Notes: generated from the sequence alone by a model not told the origin. A DNA stretch of 64,000 bases from JBGTGG01 sp964398945 (GCA_964398945.1 CAYNOT010000003.1:62001-126000); one strand, 5' to 3'. Numbered from the stretch's first letter, positions 51,852 to 61,202 are shown. Program-made: numbers and translations.

Positions 51852-52033
51852 ACATAATGCATTTCAGATTCTTCCTGACGTTGCTTGCTACGAAGGCGTT
51901 TCTTTAATCCCAATGTTTTATCAGCGAGGATTTTCCTGGTCTTTTGAGATCTGTTTCCAGTAAGGAACCAAGCAGCCAACAAAGCACCTGAGGCTATACC
52001 CAGTCCGATTGCTATTTTCTTTGTTGTATTCAT
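51848..52033 (-). CDS. Small YtxH-like membrane protein
   Basis: A 61-residue protein with one transmembrane helix (about 7-24, IAIGLGIASGALLAAWFL) and a basic tail (SQKTRKILADKTLGLKKRLRSKQRQ). This is the YtxH pattern of small stress-related membrane proteins, function not set. It is coded opposite to aroB and aroA and overlaps the aroB stop by 4 bases. Being short, it is less certain than its neighbours, but the clear helix-plus-basic-tail layout and ATG support it. Confidence 0.7.
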   Translation of the reverse strand: MNTTKKIAIGLGIASGALLAAWFLTGNRSQKTRKILADKTLGLKKRLRSKQRQEESEMHYV

Positions 52034-52119
52034 ATTCGAAATAACTGGAATTTTATCATAATTGTTTCACAACTGTTAAGAAAAATATTTTCGATACTGT
52101 AATTTGCCGACAAAAAAAA

Positions 52120-53337
52120 TTGAACGACTCCCTTCATATTTCCCAACGAACAGTTGTAAAAGGTACTGCCGCCTTGCTTCCCGCTTCAAAAAGCCTTAGT
52201 AACCGTGCATTAGTCTTAGCGGCTTTGGCAAAAGGCCAATCAACGTTGCAAAATCTTTCGAATGCAAATGATACGCAGTTGATGCAGCGGTTAGTAAATG
52301 CTACCGGAAAAATTGTCGATGTTGAAGATGCAGGTACCACCATGCGGTTTTTAACTGCTTTCTTTGCTGCTACCAACCAATCGAAAATACTCACCGGAAC
52401 GCCACGAATGAAACAAAGGCCGATCGGTATTTTGGTTGATGCACTGCGAAAAATCGGTGCAGAAATTACCTATTTGGAAAAAGACGGTTATCCATCGCAT
52501 GAAATAATCGGTTTTTCAAAACAAGGTGCTTCCGCGATTGAGATCAAAGGCGATGTGAGCAGCCAGTTTATTTCAGCCTTGATGATGATTGCACCCACGT
52601 TACCGAATGGCTTATCGATGAAACTTTTGGGCAAAGTGGGAAGTTGGCCGTACATTAAAATGACTGCGGGCTTAATGCAGGCTTTTGGGGCCACCATAGA
52701 ATTGCATGGTGATGTAATTAAAATTGCACCGCAAAATTACACACCTGCTTCCATAACCATAGAATCGGACTGGTCGAATGCCAGCTATTGGTTTGCCTTT
52801 ACAGCACTCGCCAGCGAAGCATCCATTGTCCTTCCCCGGCTATTCAACAATTCCTTGCAAGGAGACAAGGCAATCATTGATATCATGGATAGCCTGGGCG
52901 TGAGTGCAACCTGGAAAAATGATCATCTCCTGCTGACGAAGAAGGAACATGTAAATAATTTTTTCTGGGATTTTACACATTGTCCTGACCTGGCCCAAAC
53001 CGTTGCAGTTGTGTGTGCAGCAAAAGGTATTGAAGGTACTTTCACCGGGTTGGAAAGCCTGCGGATTAAAGAAACCGACAGAATAAAAGCATTGCAAATT
53101 GAATTGGGAAAAATTGGTGGTGACCTGATTGAATCGGGGAGCGTATGGAAACTGGTTCCCTCTGCTTCACTTCCGGCAAAACAATCATTTGAAACCTACG
53201 AAGATCATCGCATGGCGATGGCCTTTGCGCCATTGGCCACACGAATGGATATCGAAATCCATGATCCTAAAGTCGTTCGAAAATCCTATCCTACTTTTTG
53301 GGACGATATACGCGGGTTTGGATTCACGATCAACTAA
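52120..53337 (+). CDS. aroA: 3-phosphoshikimate 1-carboxyvinyltransferase (EPSP synthase)
   Basis: A 405-residue enzyme joining shikimate 3-phosphate and phosphoenolpyruvate. Motifs: LPASKSLSNRAL, DAGTTMRFLTAFF, KQRPIGILVDALRK and YEDHRMAMAFAPL. The start codon is TTG at 52120; no ATG exists before the conserved N-terminus. Slightly shorter than the usual 430. Follows aroB on the same strand at 268 bases. Its 3' end overlaps the convergent BtuF-like gene by 8 bases. Confidence 0.94.
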   Translation: MNDSLHISQRTVVKGTAALLPASKSLSNRALVLAALAKGQSTLQNLSNANDTQLMQRLVNATGKIVDVEDAGTTMRFLTAFFAATNQSKILTGTPRMKQRPIGILVDALRKIGAEITYLEKDGYPSHEIIGFSKQGASAIEIKGDVSSQFISALMMIAPTLPNGLSMKLLGKVGSWPYIKMTAGLMQAFGATIELHGDVIKIAPQNYTPASITIESDWSNASYWFAFTALASEASIVLPRLFNNSLQGDKAIIDIMDSLGVSATWKNDHLLLTKKEHVNNFFWDFTHCPDLAQTVAVVCAAKGIEGTFTGLESLRIKETDRIKALQIELGKIGGDLIESGSVWKLVPSASLPAKQSFETYEDHRMAMAFAPLATRMDIEIHDPKVVRKSYPTFWDDIRGFGFTIN

Positions 53338-54124
53338 GTTCTGCAATCAACTTTTGAAAATAGCGGGGTGCATATTGTAGCCTGCTTCCATACCAGGAAA
53401 AGTATTCTCCATCAACCATTAGTACATTGGTATTTGGAAATTGCCTTTCAACGCGTTTGACGTGGTCTGTGGTAAAGGGGTAGGGTTCACTGGATAAGAA
53501 AATGCAATCAGGATTTAAAGAAGCAATTTCATTTTCATCAACAATGGGGTAGCGAGAGAACCCGGCTGCAGCATTTTGAAAACCAATCCTGGTCAAGATA
53601 TCATCAATAAAGGTGTTGGCGCCTGCCACCATCCAGGGTTTCTTCCAGATAAAGTATAAAATGCGCTTCGGTTTTTGAAGTTTCTGAAACGCGCTAAAAC
53701 CTTTGTGAATGGAATGAACCAAGGTGTCAGCCAGGCTCTTCCGGTTGGTTATTTCCCCAATACCTGAAATCATCTGAAATGCTTGGCCAAGTGCGTTCAC
53801 ATCACTCATCCAAACGGGGTAGTGTTCTTTTAAGCGATCAATACCTTCAGGATAATTTTCTTCCTTATTGCCAATTATTAAATCGGGTTGCAGGGCATCA
53901 ATCCTTTCAAAATTGAAATTCTTCGTTCCTCCGATAATTTTCTTTTCACTTTTCCAATGACCTGGGTGGATGCAAAACTTTGTAATCCCAACTACCTGAT
54001 CAGTTAGCGCCAGATCATGCAATAATTCGGTTTGTGACGGAACTAAAGAAATTATTCGGGAAGGACTTTCAGGCAGGCGAACGGGGAACCCCATTTGATC
54101 GATATGAACACGTTCATTGGTCAT
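53330..54124 (-). CDS. BtuF-like helical-backbone metal receptor without signal peptide
   Basis: A 264-residue protein of the type III periplasmic-binding fold: PSRIISLVPSQTELLHDLAL, VVGITKFCIHPG, ALQPDLIIGNKEENYP and IFLSSEPYPF. Such proteins usually capture cobalamin or iron chelates for ABC importers. No signal peptide is present on the ATG at 54124 (nor on the earlier TTG at 54145), so it appears cytoplasmic. No permease or ATPase is adjacent. It overlaps the aroA end by 8 bases on the other strand. Confidence 0.8.
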   Translation of the reverse strand: MTNERVHIDQMGFPVRLPESPSRIISLVPSQTELLHDLALTDQVVGITKFCIHPGHWKSEKKIIGGTKNFNFERIDALQPDLIIGNKEENYPEGIDRLKEHYPVWMSDVNALGQAFQMISGIGEITNRKSLADTLVHSIHKGFSAFQKLQKPKRILYFIWKKPWMVAGANTFIDDILTRIGFQNAAAGFSRYPIVDENEIASLNPDCIFLSSEPYPFTTDHVKRVERQFPNTNVLMVDGEYFSWYGSRLQYAPRYFQKLIAELS

Positions 54125-54262
54125 GAACAAAACTAGTGATGCCAACCCTTAAAAAGAAACGCACAGAGCACACAAAGAAAGACCCTCTCTATAAAACTCT
54201 GTGACCCTGCGCGTATTTCTTAAAATGCGATTCCTACTGAATTACACCGTTACTTGCGTAAC

Positions 54263-54775
54263 TTATATCATTATTGCCATGCTAGCAAGCTGGCTGGAGA
54301 TTTTTAAACTGGCATCGTTAACAGATCCCTGATTCAGCTCAAACTTAAGCTTTCCTCCGACTACTTTAAAATTTATACAACTTCCTTTTTCCCCAAGTCC
54401 ATTACCATCGGTAACTGTTAAAACGGATTTTCCGGAAATGTTGCCTTTAATGTTTTCGAAATCCCGGCTTTTCGATTTGCCCAGATAAACAACCTGACAA
54501 TCGGCCGCTTCACTTGCAGAAGTTAATTTCTTAATACTATACTTCTTGCTCCCTTTTGGCTTTCCGTCATACCAGGCTTTGAGGGTATTGTAAACGTTAT
54601 CTTCTCCCATCACCCCCACTACAAATGTTCCTGCTTCTGATTCATTTGGCCACTGAACATACTTAATAAAGTTGTACAACATGGCTGCGTGGATCTCGTG
54701 GTCAGGTCTTTCTTGTCCAATCGAGACCGAAAAAAATGCCATGGTAAATACACATACTAAAAGTGATTTTTTCAT
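54263..54775 (-). CDS. YfiR family (DUF4154) protein, copy 2
   Basis: A 170-residue secreted protein: signal peptide (about 1-20), then the YfiR/DUF4154 fold: HEIHAAMLYNFIKYVQWP, FVVGVMGEDNVYNTL and ADCQVVYLGKSKS. YfiR is a periplasmic repressor of a diguanylate cyclase (YfiN) in pseudomonads, and others are of unknown use. Very similar in plan to the gene upstream at 54880. The last line STSSQLASMAI matches. No YfiN-like cyclase adjacent, so partner is unknown. Confidence 0.85.
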   Translation of the reverse strand: MKKSLLVCVFTMAFFSVSIGQERPDHEIHAAMLYNFIKYVQWPNESEAGTFVVGVMGEDNVYNTLKAWYDGKPKGSKKYSIKKLTSASEAADCQVVYLGKSKSRDFENIKGNISGKSVLTVTDGNGLGEKGSCINFKVVGGKLKFELNQGSVNDASLKISSQLASMAIMI

Positions 54776-54833
54776 GATTGGCTCCTTTTAAGGTTTATGT
54801 TAGGACTACTAAACTACAATTTCCAGACCAGTT

Positions 54834-54862
54834 AAGAAAGCCCCCCCAATTTCTCAGGGGGA
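54834..54862 (-). terminator. Terminator between the two YfiR genes
   Basis: On the minus strand CCCCC and GGGGG pair around a loop TGAGAAATT, with TTTCTT after. It follows the stop of the upstream yfiR-like gene by about 18 bases, so the two copies are probably separate transcripts. Confidence 0.7.
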
Positions 54863-54879
54863 TTCTCACAAACAACCCA

Positions 54880-55395
54880 TTAAATCAATATCGCCATCGC
54901 TGATAAAGAACTCGAAACTTTGAGGTTTGAGTCTTCAACAGCTTTTTGGTTTAACTCAAATTTCAACTTATTGTCAACAGTCTTAAAGTTGATACCACTT
55001 CCTCTTTGTCCCAAGCCAGATTTATCGGTAATTACCAATGTGCTTTGGCCCTTTGTTTTACCATTAACCGCTTCAAATTCCCCACTTTTATTGGTATCAA
55101 TGAATACCACGTGGCAATTCGTCATTTCAGCAGCAGAATTAAACTTTTTAATAACGAAGGTCTTGCTTCCTTTTGCTTTTCCACCATACCAGCTGTTTAG
55201 CGTGTTGTACATGTCATTGTTGCCAATAACACCGATTACAAACTCGCCTCCGGTTGAATGGTCAGGCCATTGTACGTAGCGGACGAAGTTATACACCATC
55301 ATAGAGTATACTTCATGAACAGGTCTATCCTGCGCGGAAACAGCTCCTGTAAGGAACATAATGCCAATTATTAGGGCTCTTTTAAATGCTTTCAT
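54880..55395 (-). CDS. YfiR family (DUF4154) protein, copy 1
   Basis: A 171-residue secreted paralogue of the next gene. It has a signal peptide (about 1-22), HEVYSMMVYNFVRYVQWP, FVIGVIGNNDMYNTL and CHVVFIDTNKSGEF. The C-terminal GSGINFKTVDNKLKFELNQKA differs from copy 2 only in places; this part carries KLKFELNQ in both. It is preceded by a hairpin and a TACTTTTG box. It likely arose by tandem duplication. Confidence 0.85.
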   Translation of the reverse strand: MKAFKRALIIGIMFLTGAVSAQDRPVHEVYSMMVYNFVRYVQWPDHSTGGEFVIGVIGNNDMYNTLNSWYGGKAKGSKTFVIKKFNSAAEMTNCHVVFIDTNKSGEFEAVNGKTKGQSTLVITDKSGLGQRGSGINFKTVDNKLKFELNQKAVEDSNLKVSSSLSAMAILI

Positions 55396-55429
55396 GTCTA
55401 TTTTTTTTAGGTTGATTGAATTGATGACA

Positions 55430-55437
55430 CAAAAGTA
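55430..55437 (-). promoter_or_regulatory. Candidate -7 element of yfiR-like copy 1
   Basis: On the minus strand TACTTTTG fits TAnnTTTG, 34 bases before the ATG at 55395. The adjacent hairpin at 55438-55463 lies in the spacer to the -33 position. Confidence 0.4.
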
Positions 55438-55463
55438 CGCCCTCCCGGATTACTGGAAGGGCG
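55438..55463 (-). terminator. Hairpin after the M42 peptidase gene
   Basis: CGCCCT (55438-55443) pairs with AGGGCG (55458-55463), with a further CC/GG pair after one mismatch. It lies between the M42 peptidase stop and yfiR copy 1. T content downstream is only moderate. Confidence 0.45.
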
Positions 55464-55506
55464 AATTATGAATGGTTCCTTTCGGATGTAAGATTTTATT
55501 ATTTTT

Positions 55507-56577
55507 TCACTTAATGTAGTTGAAGTTGTGCCCTGGTTTCAATTGCAACAAGAACTCATAAATCAGGTTTATTACACTCTCAACATCATCTTTATGGACA
55601 GTCTCTACAGTGGTATGCATGTATTTTAAAGGCAAAGAAATAAGTGCTGAAGCCACACCTTCTGCAGAATATGCAAAAGAATCTGTATCGGTTCCTGTAC
55701 TTCTTGAAACCGCTTGTCGTTGAAACGGGATTTTCCTCTTTTGGGCCGTTTCCAGGACCATTTTGAGAACGTTGTTGTGTACCGCAGGGCCATAACATAA
55801 CACCGGACCGGATCCACATTTCTGATGACCGCTCTCTTTTTTATTGTACATAGGCGAACATGTATCGTGGGTTACATCCGTACAGATGGCTACATCCGGC
55901 TTCAACCTCCTCGAAATCATTTCAGCACCACGAAGCCCGATTTCTTCCTGAACAGCGTTGACTACATATAAACAAAACGGAAGTTTTTTCTTTTTTTCTT
56001 TCAGTCTGCGGGCTACTTCAGCAATCATAAATCCACCCATCCGATTATCTAGTGCCCGGCCTACCAGCCAGTTTTTGTTCATCTCCATAAGTTCATCTTC
56101 AAAGGTGATCACGCAACCAACATGAACACCCAGGGATTCTACTTCCTTTTTCGAACCACAACCAATATCAATGAAAATGTTTTTTAGTGTAGGTGTTTCT
56201 TCCTTACCGGCATCCCGCACGTGGATGGCCGGCCAACCGAACACACCTTTTACAATCCCCTTTTCAGTATAAATATTTACCCGCATAGAGGGGGCAATCT
56301 GATGATCCGATCCTCCATTTCTTCGCACATAGATGTACCCGTCATCGGTGATGTAATTCACAAACCAGGAAATCTCATCTGCATGTGCTTCGATCACTAC
56401 TTTATATTTTCCTTTCGGGTTAATAACCCCTACGGCTGTTCCGTAGACATCTACTATTTGTTCATCGATATACGGCTTTATATAGTTGAGCCAGATCTGT
56501 TGCCCGGAAGATTCAAATCCTGTAGGCGATGAGTTGTTTAAATATTCAAATAAAAACTCTTTACTCTTCTTATCCAT
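55507..56577 (-). CDS. M42 family metallopeptidase
   Basis: A 356-residue binuclear-metal aminopeptidase of the M42 (TET/FrvX) family. Ligand motifs: EAHADEISWFV with the first His, GRALDNRMGGFMIAEVARRL with the bridging Asp, VQEEIGLRGAEM with the catalytic Glu pair, and CTDVTHDTCSP. Cytoplasmic, usually a dodecameric shell that trims peptides. Stands 38 bases after the carboxylase gene upstream (minus strand order: carboxylase, then this). Confidence 0.93.
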   Translation of the reverse strand: MDKKSKEFLFEYLNNSSPTGFESSGQQIWLNYIKPYIDEQIVDVYGTAVGVINPKGKYKVVIEAHADEISWFVNYITDDGYIYVRRNGGSDHQIAPSMRVNIYTEKGIVKGVFGWPAIHVRDAGKEETPTLKNIFIDIGCGSKKEVESLGVHVGCVITFEDELMEMNKNWLVGRALDNRMGGFMIAEVARRLKEKKKKLPFCLYVVNAVQEEIGLRGAEMISRRLKPDVAICTDVTHDTCSPMYNKKESGHQKCGSGPVLCYGPAVHNNVLKMVLETAQKRKIPFQRQAVSRSTGTDTDSFAYSAEGVASALISLPLKYMHTTVETVHKDDVESVINLIYEFLLQLKPGHNFNYIK

Positions 56578-56615
56578 AGTGTTTCAATTTTCTCATTAAA
56601 ATTAATTTGAAGTAT

Positions 56616-58187
56616 TTACAACGGAATATTCCCGTGCTTCTTTTTCGGAAGGTTATCAACCTTGTTCTCCAACATCTGAAAAGCCCTGATCAATTTTTCA
56701 CGCGTTTGGTCAGGGTAAATGACTTCATCAATATAACCGCGATGTGCAGCCCGGTAAGGGTTGGCAAATTTTTCCGTGTACTCTTCAACTTTTTCGGCAA
56801 GTTTCGCTTCCGGATCTGCTGCTTCAGAAATCTCTTTCTTGAAAATAATCTCAGATGCTCCTTTTGCTCCCATCACGGCAATCTCAGCGGTTGGCCACGC
56901 ATAGTTCATATCCGCACCAATATGCTTTGAGTTCATTACGTCATACGCCCCACCGTATGCTTTTCTGGTGATCACCGTGACCCGGGGCACCGTTGCTTCT
57001 GAAAATGCATACAGCAGTTTCGCCCCATTGGTGATAATCGCATTCCATTCCTGATCGGTGCCGGGCAAGAACCCTGGTACATCTTCAAATACCAATAATG
57101 GAATATTAAAGCAATCGCAAAAGCGAACAAACCGTGCGCCCTTCACACTCGAATTAATATCAAGGACACCCGCAAGTGAAGCAGGTTGATTACCAACAAT
57201 TCCTATACTTCGTCCGGCTATGCGTGCAAACCCGACTACTATGTTATCTGCAAAATTTTTATGCACTTCAAAAAACGAATCTGCATCCACCACACCACTT
57301 ATCACATCCCGCATATCGTACGGTTGATTTGGGTTGCCCGGAATAATTTCATTCAATGCCGGTCTTGATTCATCCCCTGACGTATAAGGCAAGCGCGGAA
57401 CTTCATCTTCACAGTTTTGAGGAATATAGCTCAGCAATTTTTTAATATTATTGATACACTCCACCTCATTGGCGCAAGAGAAATGTGTAACGCCGCTTTT
57501 CGTGCTATGGGTTTCTGCTCCTCCAAGGTCTTCCGCTGTCACGTTTTCATGCGTAACGGTTTTTACAACATTGGGCCCTGTCACAAACATGAAGGAGGTT
57601 TTCTCCACCATGAAAATAAAATCGGTAATGGCAGGGGAATATACCGCACCACCTGCGCAAGGCCCCATGATCGCAGACAACTGCGGTATCAATCCTGAAG
57701 CCAGTGTATTTCGATAAAATATATCCGCATATCCACCCAGTGAAACTACACCTTCTTGAATACGTGCCCCACCTGAATCATTCAAACCGATAATTGGCGC
57801 CCCGTTTTTCATGGCAAGCTCCATTGTTTTCACAATCTTCTCTGCATGTGTTTCAGAAAGTGATCCCCCAAAAACAGTAAAGTCTTGAGAAAAGACATAG
57901 ACCAGTCTACCGTTAATCGTACCATAACCTGTAATCACACCATCGCCTAAATAATATTCCTTATCAAGGCCAAAATCTTTTGAACGATGCATTACAAATT
58001 TTCCGAGTTCTTCAAAAGAGCCCTCATCCATGAGAAGCTCTACCCGTTCCCTGGCGGTAAGTTTTCCTTTTGCATGTTGCTGTTCAATCCGTTTTTCGCC
58101 ACCGCCTAATAATGATTCTTCATTTTTTTTTCTAAGGACATCGAATTTCTTCAACAATTCCGGATTAGAATGAGTGCGTTTTTTCAT
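56616..58187 (-). CDS. Acyl-CoA carboxylase, carboxyltransferase beta (PccB-like)
   Basis: A 523-residue carboxyltransferase. Motifs: KGKLTARERVELLMDEG, SFEELGKFVMHRSKDF (the propionyl-CoA form), GGARIQEGVVSLGGYADIF, MGPCAGGAVYSPAI and the second half FEDVPGFLPGTDQEWNAII with KAYGGAYDVMNSKHIGAD. This fits propionyl-CoA carboxylase beta, and acetyl-CoA activity is possible. The alpha subunit is not in the window. It is the second carboxyltransferase beta here, with a different subfamily from 41460-43097. Confidence 0.9.
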   Translation of the reverse strand: MKKRTHSNPELLKKFDVLRKKNEESLLGGGEKRIEQQHAKGKLTARERVELLMDEGSFEELGKFVMHRSKDFGLDKEYYLGDGVITGYGTINGRLVYVFSQDFTVFGGSLSETHAEKIVKTMELAMKNGAPIIGLNDSGGARIQEGVVSLGGYADIFYRNTLASGLIPQLSAIMGPCAGGAVYSPAITDFIFMVEKTSFMFVTGPNVVKTVTHENVTAEDLGGAETHSTKSGVTHFSCANEVECINNIKKLLSYIPQNCEDEVPRLPYTSGDESRPALNEIIPGNPNQPYDMRDVISGVVDADSFFEVHKNFADNIVVGFARIAGRSIGIVGNQPASLAGVLDINSSVKGARFVRFCDCFNIPLLVFEDVPGFLPGTDQEWNAIITNGAKLLYAFSEATVPRVTVITRKAYGGAYDVMNSKHIGADMNYAWPTAEIAVMGAKGASEIIFKKEISEAADPEAKLAEKVEEYTEKFANPYRAAHRGYIDEVIYPDQTREKLIRAFQMLENKVDNLPKKKHGNIPL

Positions 58188-58295
58188 TCAGATGGGTTAT
58201 TTAGCGCAATCTGTTGCGGTGCTAAAAATAATCAAAAACAGCGTACTGTAGTTACCACCGAACCTATTAAATTCGCGTGGTTCAAAATTCCAAGA

Positions 58296-59234
58296 ATGTT
58301 GAGTAGGAAACTAGCAATTATTGATTTAGGCACCAATACCTTTCACCTGCTGATTGCAAATGATACCGGTGAACACATGGCAATCGTTCATCGCGAGCGG
58401 TTGGCTGTTAAAATTGGAATGGGTGGCATCAATGAAAAAAGGATTTTGCCTGAAGCAATCGATCGTGCAGTACTTGCTATGCAAAGTTTTAAAAATACGA
58501 TGGACAAAATGAATGTCAGGGAAGTGTATGCGTTCGGCACCAGTGCACTTCGAAATGCCACCAATGCAAAAGAGGTGCTTACTGAAATCAAATCCATTAC
58601 CGGAATTGATGTCGAGATCATTTCCGGTGACAAAGAAGCCGATTTTATTTACAGAGGTGCTGCCTCGGCATTGGACCTGGGGAGTGGGAAATCACTTATT
58701 TTAGATATTGGAGGAGGAAGCGTTGAGTTTATTATTGGCAACAATAAAGAAATATTCTGGAAAGCAAGCCTGGACATTGGTGCACAAAAACTACTTGAAA
58801 AATTTCAGAAAAACGATCCAATCCATGCCGGGGAAATCAAAGCCCTTGAGGAATACCTGTCAACAGAACTGATCCCTGTTTTTGACGAATTGAAAAAACA
58901 TAAACCCAAGACCTTGGTCGGATCATCGGGAACATTTGATACCCTTAGTGATATCTTTTGCACAAAGCATCACATCCTGAAAACACCTGAAGAAGTAGAA
59001 ACAGCATTATCACTTGAGGGTTTCCATGAAATATTCAATGATATCCTGCCTAAGAATCGGGAGGAGCGAATGGAAATACCGGGCATGATTGAAATGCGTG
59101 TGGATATGATTGTGGTGGCATGTTGTTTAATCCGGCATATACTAAACAATCATCCTTTTAATCGGGTTCGCGTCTCCGCCTATGCGTTAAAAGAAGGTGT
59201 TCTTGCCTGGCTACGGAAACCGATTTCGGCCTAG
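58296..59234 (+). CDS. Ppx/GppA family exopolyphosphatase
   Basis: A 312-residue ASKHA-fold phosphatase with AIIDLGTNTFHLLIAN, VYAFGTSALRNATNA, the acidic metal region and LDIGGGSVEFII. It hydrolyses polyphosphate or the pppGpp gamma phosphate. Shorter than the two-domain Ppx (about 500), and like the one-domain form seen in Bacteroidota. ATG at 58296 is chosen; an earlier in-frame start at 58170 would run into the divergent carboxylase gene. Confidence 0.9.
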   Translation: MLSRKLAIIDLGTNTFHLLIANDTGEHMAIVHRERLAVKIGMGGINEKRILPEAIDRAVLAMQSFKNTMDKMNVREVYAFGTSALRNATNAKEVLTEIKSITGIDVEIISGDKEADFIYRGAASALDLGSGKSLILDIGGGSVEFIIGNNKEIFWKASLDIGAQKLLEKFQKNDPIHAGEIKALEEYLSTELIPVFDELKKHKPKTLVGSSGTFDTLSDIFCTKHHILKTPEEVETALSLEGFHEIFNDILPKNREERMEIPGMIEMRVDMIVVACCLIRHILNNHPFNRVRVSAYALKEGVLAWLRKPISA

Positions 59235-59267
59235 GCGTAAATTCCATTAATCAAAATTCCTTGTACT

Positions 59268-60347
59268 ATGTCGACCACTACATTCGCATATTCACATTTA
59301 CAAAATTTCTCCCTCCGTGTATTTAAAAAAATGGGTTGCTCTGATGAGCATGCACAACTTGCAACTGAAGTGCTGCTTAGCGCAGATGCACGCGGTATCG
59401 ATTCGCACGGAATGGCGCGACTCTCCGGGTACGTTCGGTTGTGGGAAGCAAAAAGAATTAATGCCAACCCAGCAATAAAAATCAGTTATGAATCCCCCAG
59501 CACCGCAGTTGTTGATGGTGACTCCGGGCTAGGGTTAGTGGTGGCTCCTTTCGCAATGAAGGTTGCGATTGAAAAAGCAAAGCAGGTCGGAACCGGATGG
59601 GTATCCGTGAAGAATTCAAACCACTTTGGCATTGCTGGCTACCACGCGATGATGGCACTTGAACACGACATGATTGGAATGGCGATGACGAATGCAAGCC
59701 CGTTGGTAGCGCCTACATTTTCAATTGAACGCATGTTGGGCACCAACCCGATTGCGGTAGCAGTGCCTGCGGATCAAGAACCTCCTTTTGTTGGTGATAT
59801 GGCTACCACTACTGCAGCAAACGGAAAACTTGAAATCCTGCAACGAAAAAATCTTGAAGCACCACTTGGTTGGATTCAGGATAAAACAGGAAATGCTTCT
59901 ACCAATCCAAATGAATTAAAAGATGGTGGTGCTTTGCTTCCGCTGGGAAGTGATGTAGCGCATGGTAGCCATAAAGGATATGTGCTTGGGTCCATTGTCG
60001 ATATTTTTTCTGCTGTGCTATCAGGAGCCAACTATGGTCCATGGGTCCCTCCCTTTGTCAGTTTCTTAGCACCACCCGCTGATCCGGTAGGGGAAGGCAT
60101 TGGCCATTTCTTGGGTGCCATGCGTGTTGATGCTTTCAGGCCAGCGAATGAATTCAAATCAAACATGGACACGTGGATAAAAAGATTTCGTTCTGCAAAA
60201 ACAGTGGAGGGAAGGGAAAGCGTTTTAATCCCTGGTGACCCGGAAAGAATTATGGAAGCAGAAAGAAAATTGAATGGAATCCCTGTCAACCAAAAAGTGG
60301 TTGAAGACTTGCAATTGCTTGCGCAGAAATTGGAAATTGATTTTTAG
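59268..60347 (+). CDS. Ldh-family (malate/lactate) NAD-dependent dehydrogenase
   Basis: A 359-residue member of the Ldh_2 fold, not related to classical lactate dehydrogenase. Motifs: ADARGIDSHGMARLSGYV with the catalytic His, KNSNHFGIAGYHAMMAL, MLGTNPIAVAVPA, GDMATTTAANGKLE. These use malate, lactate, ureidoglycolate or sulfolactate; substrate unknown. Thirty-three bases after the ppx gene. Its end overlaps the convergent barrel gene by 4 bases. Confidence 0.9.
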   Translation: MSTTTFAYSHLQNFSLRVFKKMGCSDEHAQLATEVLLSADARGIDSHGMARLSGYVRLWEAKRINANPAIKISYESPSTAVVDGDSGLGLVVAPFAMKVAIEKAKQVGTGWVSVKNSNHFGIAGYHAMMALEHDMIGMAMTNASPLVAPTFSIERMLGTNPIAVAVPADQEPPFVGDMATTTAANGKLEILQRKNLEAPLGWIQDKTGNASTNPNELKDGGALLPLGSDVAHGSHKGYVLGSIVDIFSAVLSGANYGPWVPPFVSFLAPPADPVGEGIGHFLGAMRVDAFRPANEFKSNMDTWIKRFRSAKTVEGRESVLIPGDPERIMEAERKLNGIPVNQKVVEDLQLLAQKLEIDF

Positions 60348-60898
60348 AAACCCGCTGTAATCCCAATGCGGAAAACCCACGGGCTATCATAGGCTTGAGG
60401 ATCGCTGGAATTAACTCTATACGAAAAATTATATAACCCCATTGCGAACAGGCCTGCATTTCTACCTAAGGGTTGAAAGAAACCACCTCCGGCCATAAAA
60501 CTATTAAATGACAATCTTGTTGATTCCCCATTTATAAAGGCATACTCATAGTTTAAGTACTCATACTCTGCGTGTAAAAAAAGAGGACCCCAAAAATTGT
60601 AGCGAAGAAATGGCGAAATACCATAATCATTTGTCTTAATGGGCGGGGTAATTGTTTTATACTTTGTATAGCGATATTGTATCATTACCCCACCAGCCAA
60701 TTTATCGGTGATCTTGTAACCAATTATTGGCGATACAGAAAAGAAATCAGAATAACTGCTGAAGCTGAGTCCGAACCCTCCCCCAAAGAACATGCGGTCC
60801 CGGAGACTTGGCTTCTCATCCATCGATTCTTCCCCCCACTGTGCCTGGGCGCCAAACGCGAACAATAAGAACAAAAATGGGAATAGTATTTTTTTCAT
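60344..60898 (-). CDS. Outer-membrane beta-barrel protein
   Basis: A 184-residue exported protein: signal peptide (about 1-19, ending GAQAQ), then short alternating strands with aromatic ends (RMFFGGGFGLSFSSYSDFF, GGVMIQYRYTKYKTI, LFLHAEYEYLNYEYAF) and the C-terminal FRIGITAGF, a normal outer-membrane insertion end with a final Phe. Small eight-strand barrel likely. Function unknown. Follows the FtsB-like gene by 10 bases on the same strand. Confidence 0.8.
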   Translation of the reverse strand: MKKILFPFLFLLFAFGAQAQWGEESMDEKPSLRDRMFFGGGFGLSFSSYSDFFSVSPIIGYKITDKLAGGVMIQYRYTKYKTITPPIKTNDYGISPFLRYNFWGPLFLHAEYEYLNYEYAFINGESTRLSFNSFMAGGGFFQPLGRNAGLFAMGLYNFSYRVNSSDPQAYDSPWVFRIGITAGF

Positions 60899-60908
60899 AA
60901 CCGTAGCT

Positions 60909-61202
60909 TTAGTTTTTTTCCGTAATAACGAATATCTCTTCCGTTTCTTTCTTCATCAAATACTTTTCACGTGCAAACTTCTCTAAGGTTTCGCGACTTC
61001 CTAAAAGCTCATCACGATCTTTGGTTACTTCCTGGATTTTCTCTTCGTAATACTCTTTTTCATTTTCCAGTGAATTGAGTTTCGAACTTAACTTGATACG
61101 GGAAATCAAATCATTGGAGTCCAACAACAACATCCAAACAAGAAAAACAACTCCTGTTATAAAATAAAAGCTGCGAAAAATGGGTGGCAGTCTCTTCAAC
61201 AT
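60909..61202 (-). CDS. DivIC/FtsB-like septum formation initiator protein
   Basis: A 97-residue protein with one membrane helix (about 9-28, SFYFITGVVFLVWMLLLD) and a coiled coil (KLNSLENEKEYYEEKIQEVT), followed by ETLEKFAREKYLMKKETEEIFVI, the family's C-terminal motif. It forms the FtsB/FtsL/FtsQ bridge in cell division. Downstream of eno, a Bacteroidota arrangement shared with other bacteria. Confidence 0.88.
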   Translation of the reverse strand: MLKRLPPIFRSFYFITGVVFLVWMLLLDSNDLISRIKLSSKLNSLENEKEYYEEKIQEVTKDRDELLGSRETLEKFAREKYLMKKETEEIFVITEKN

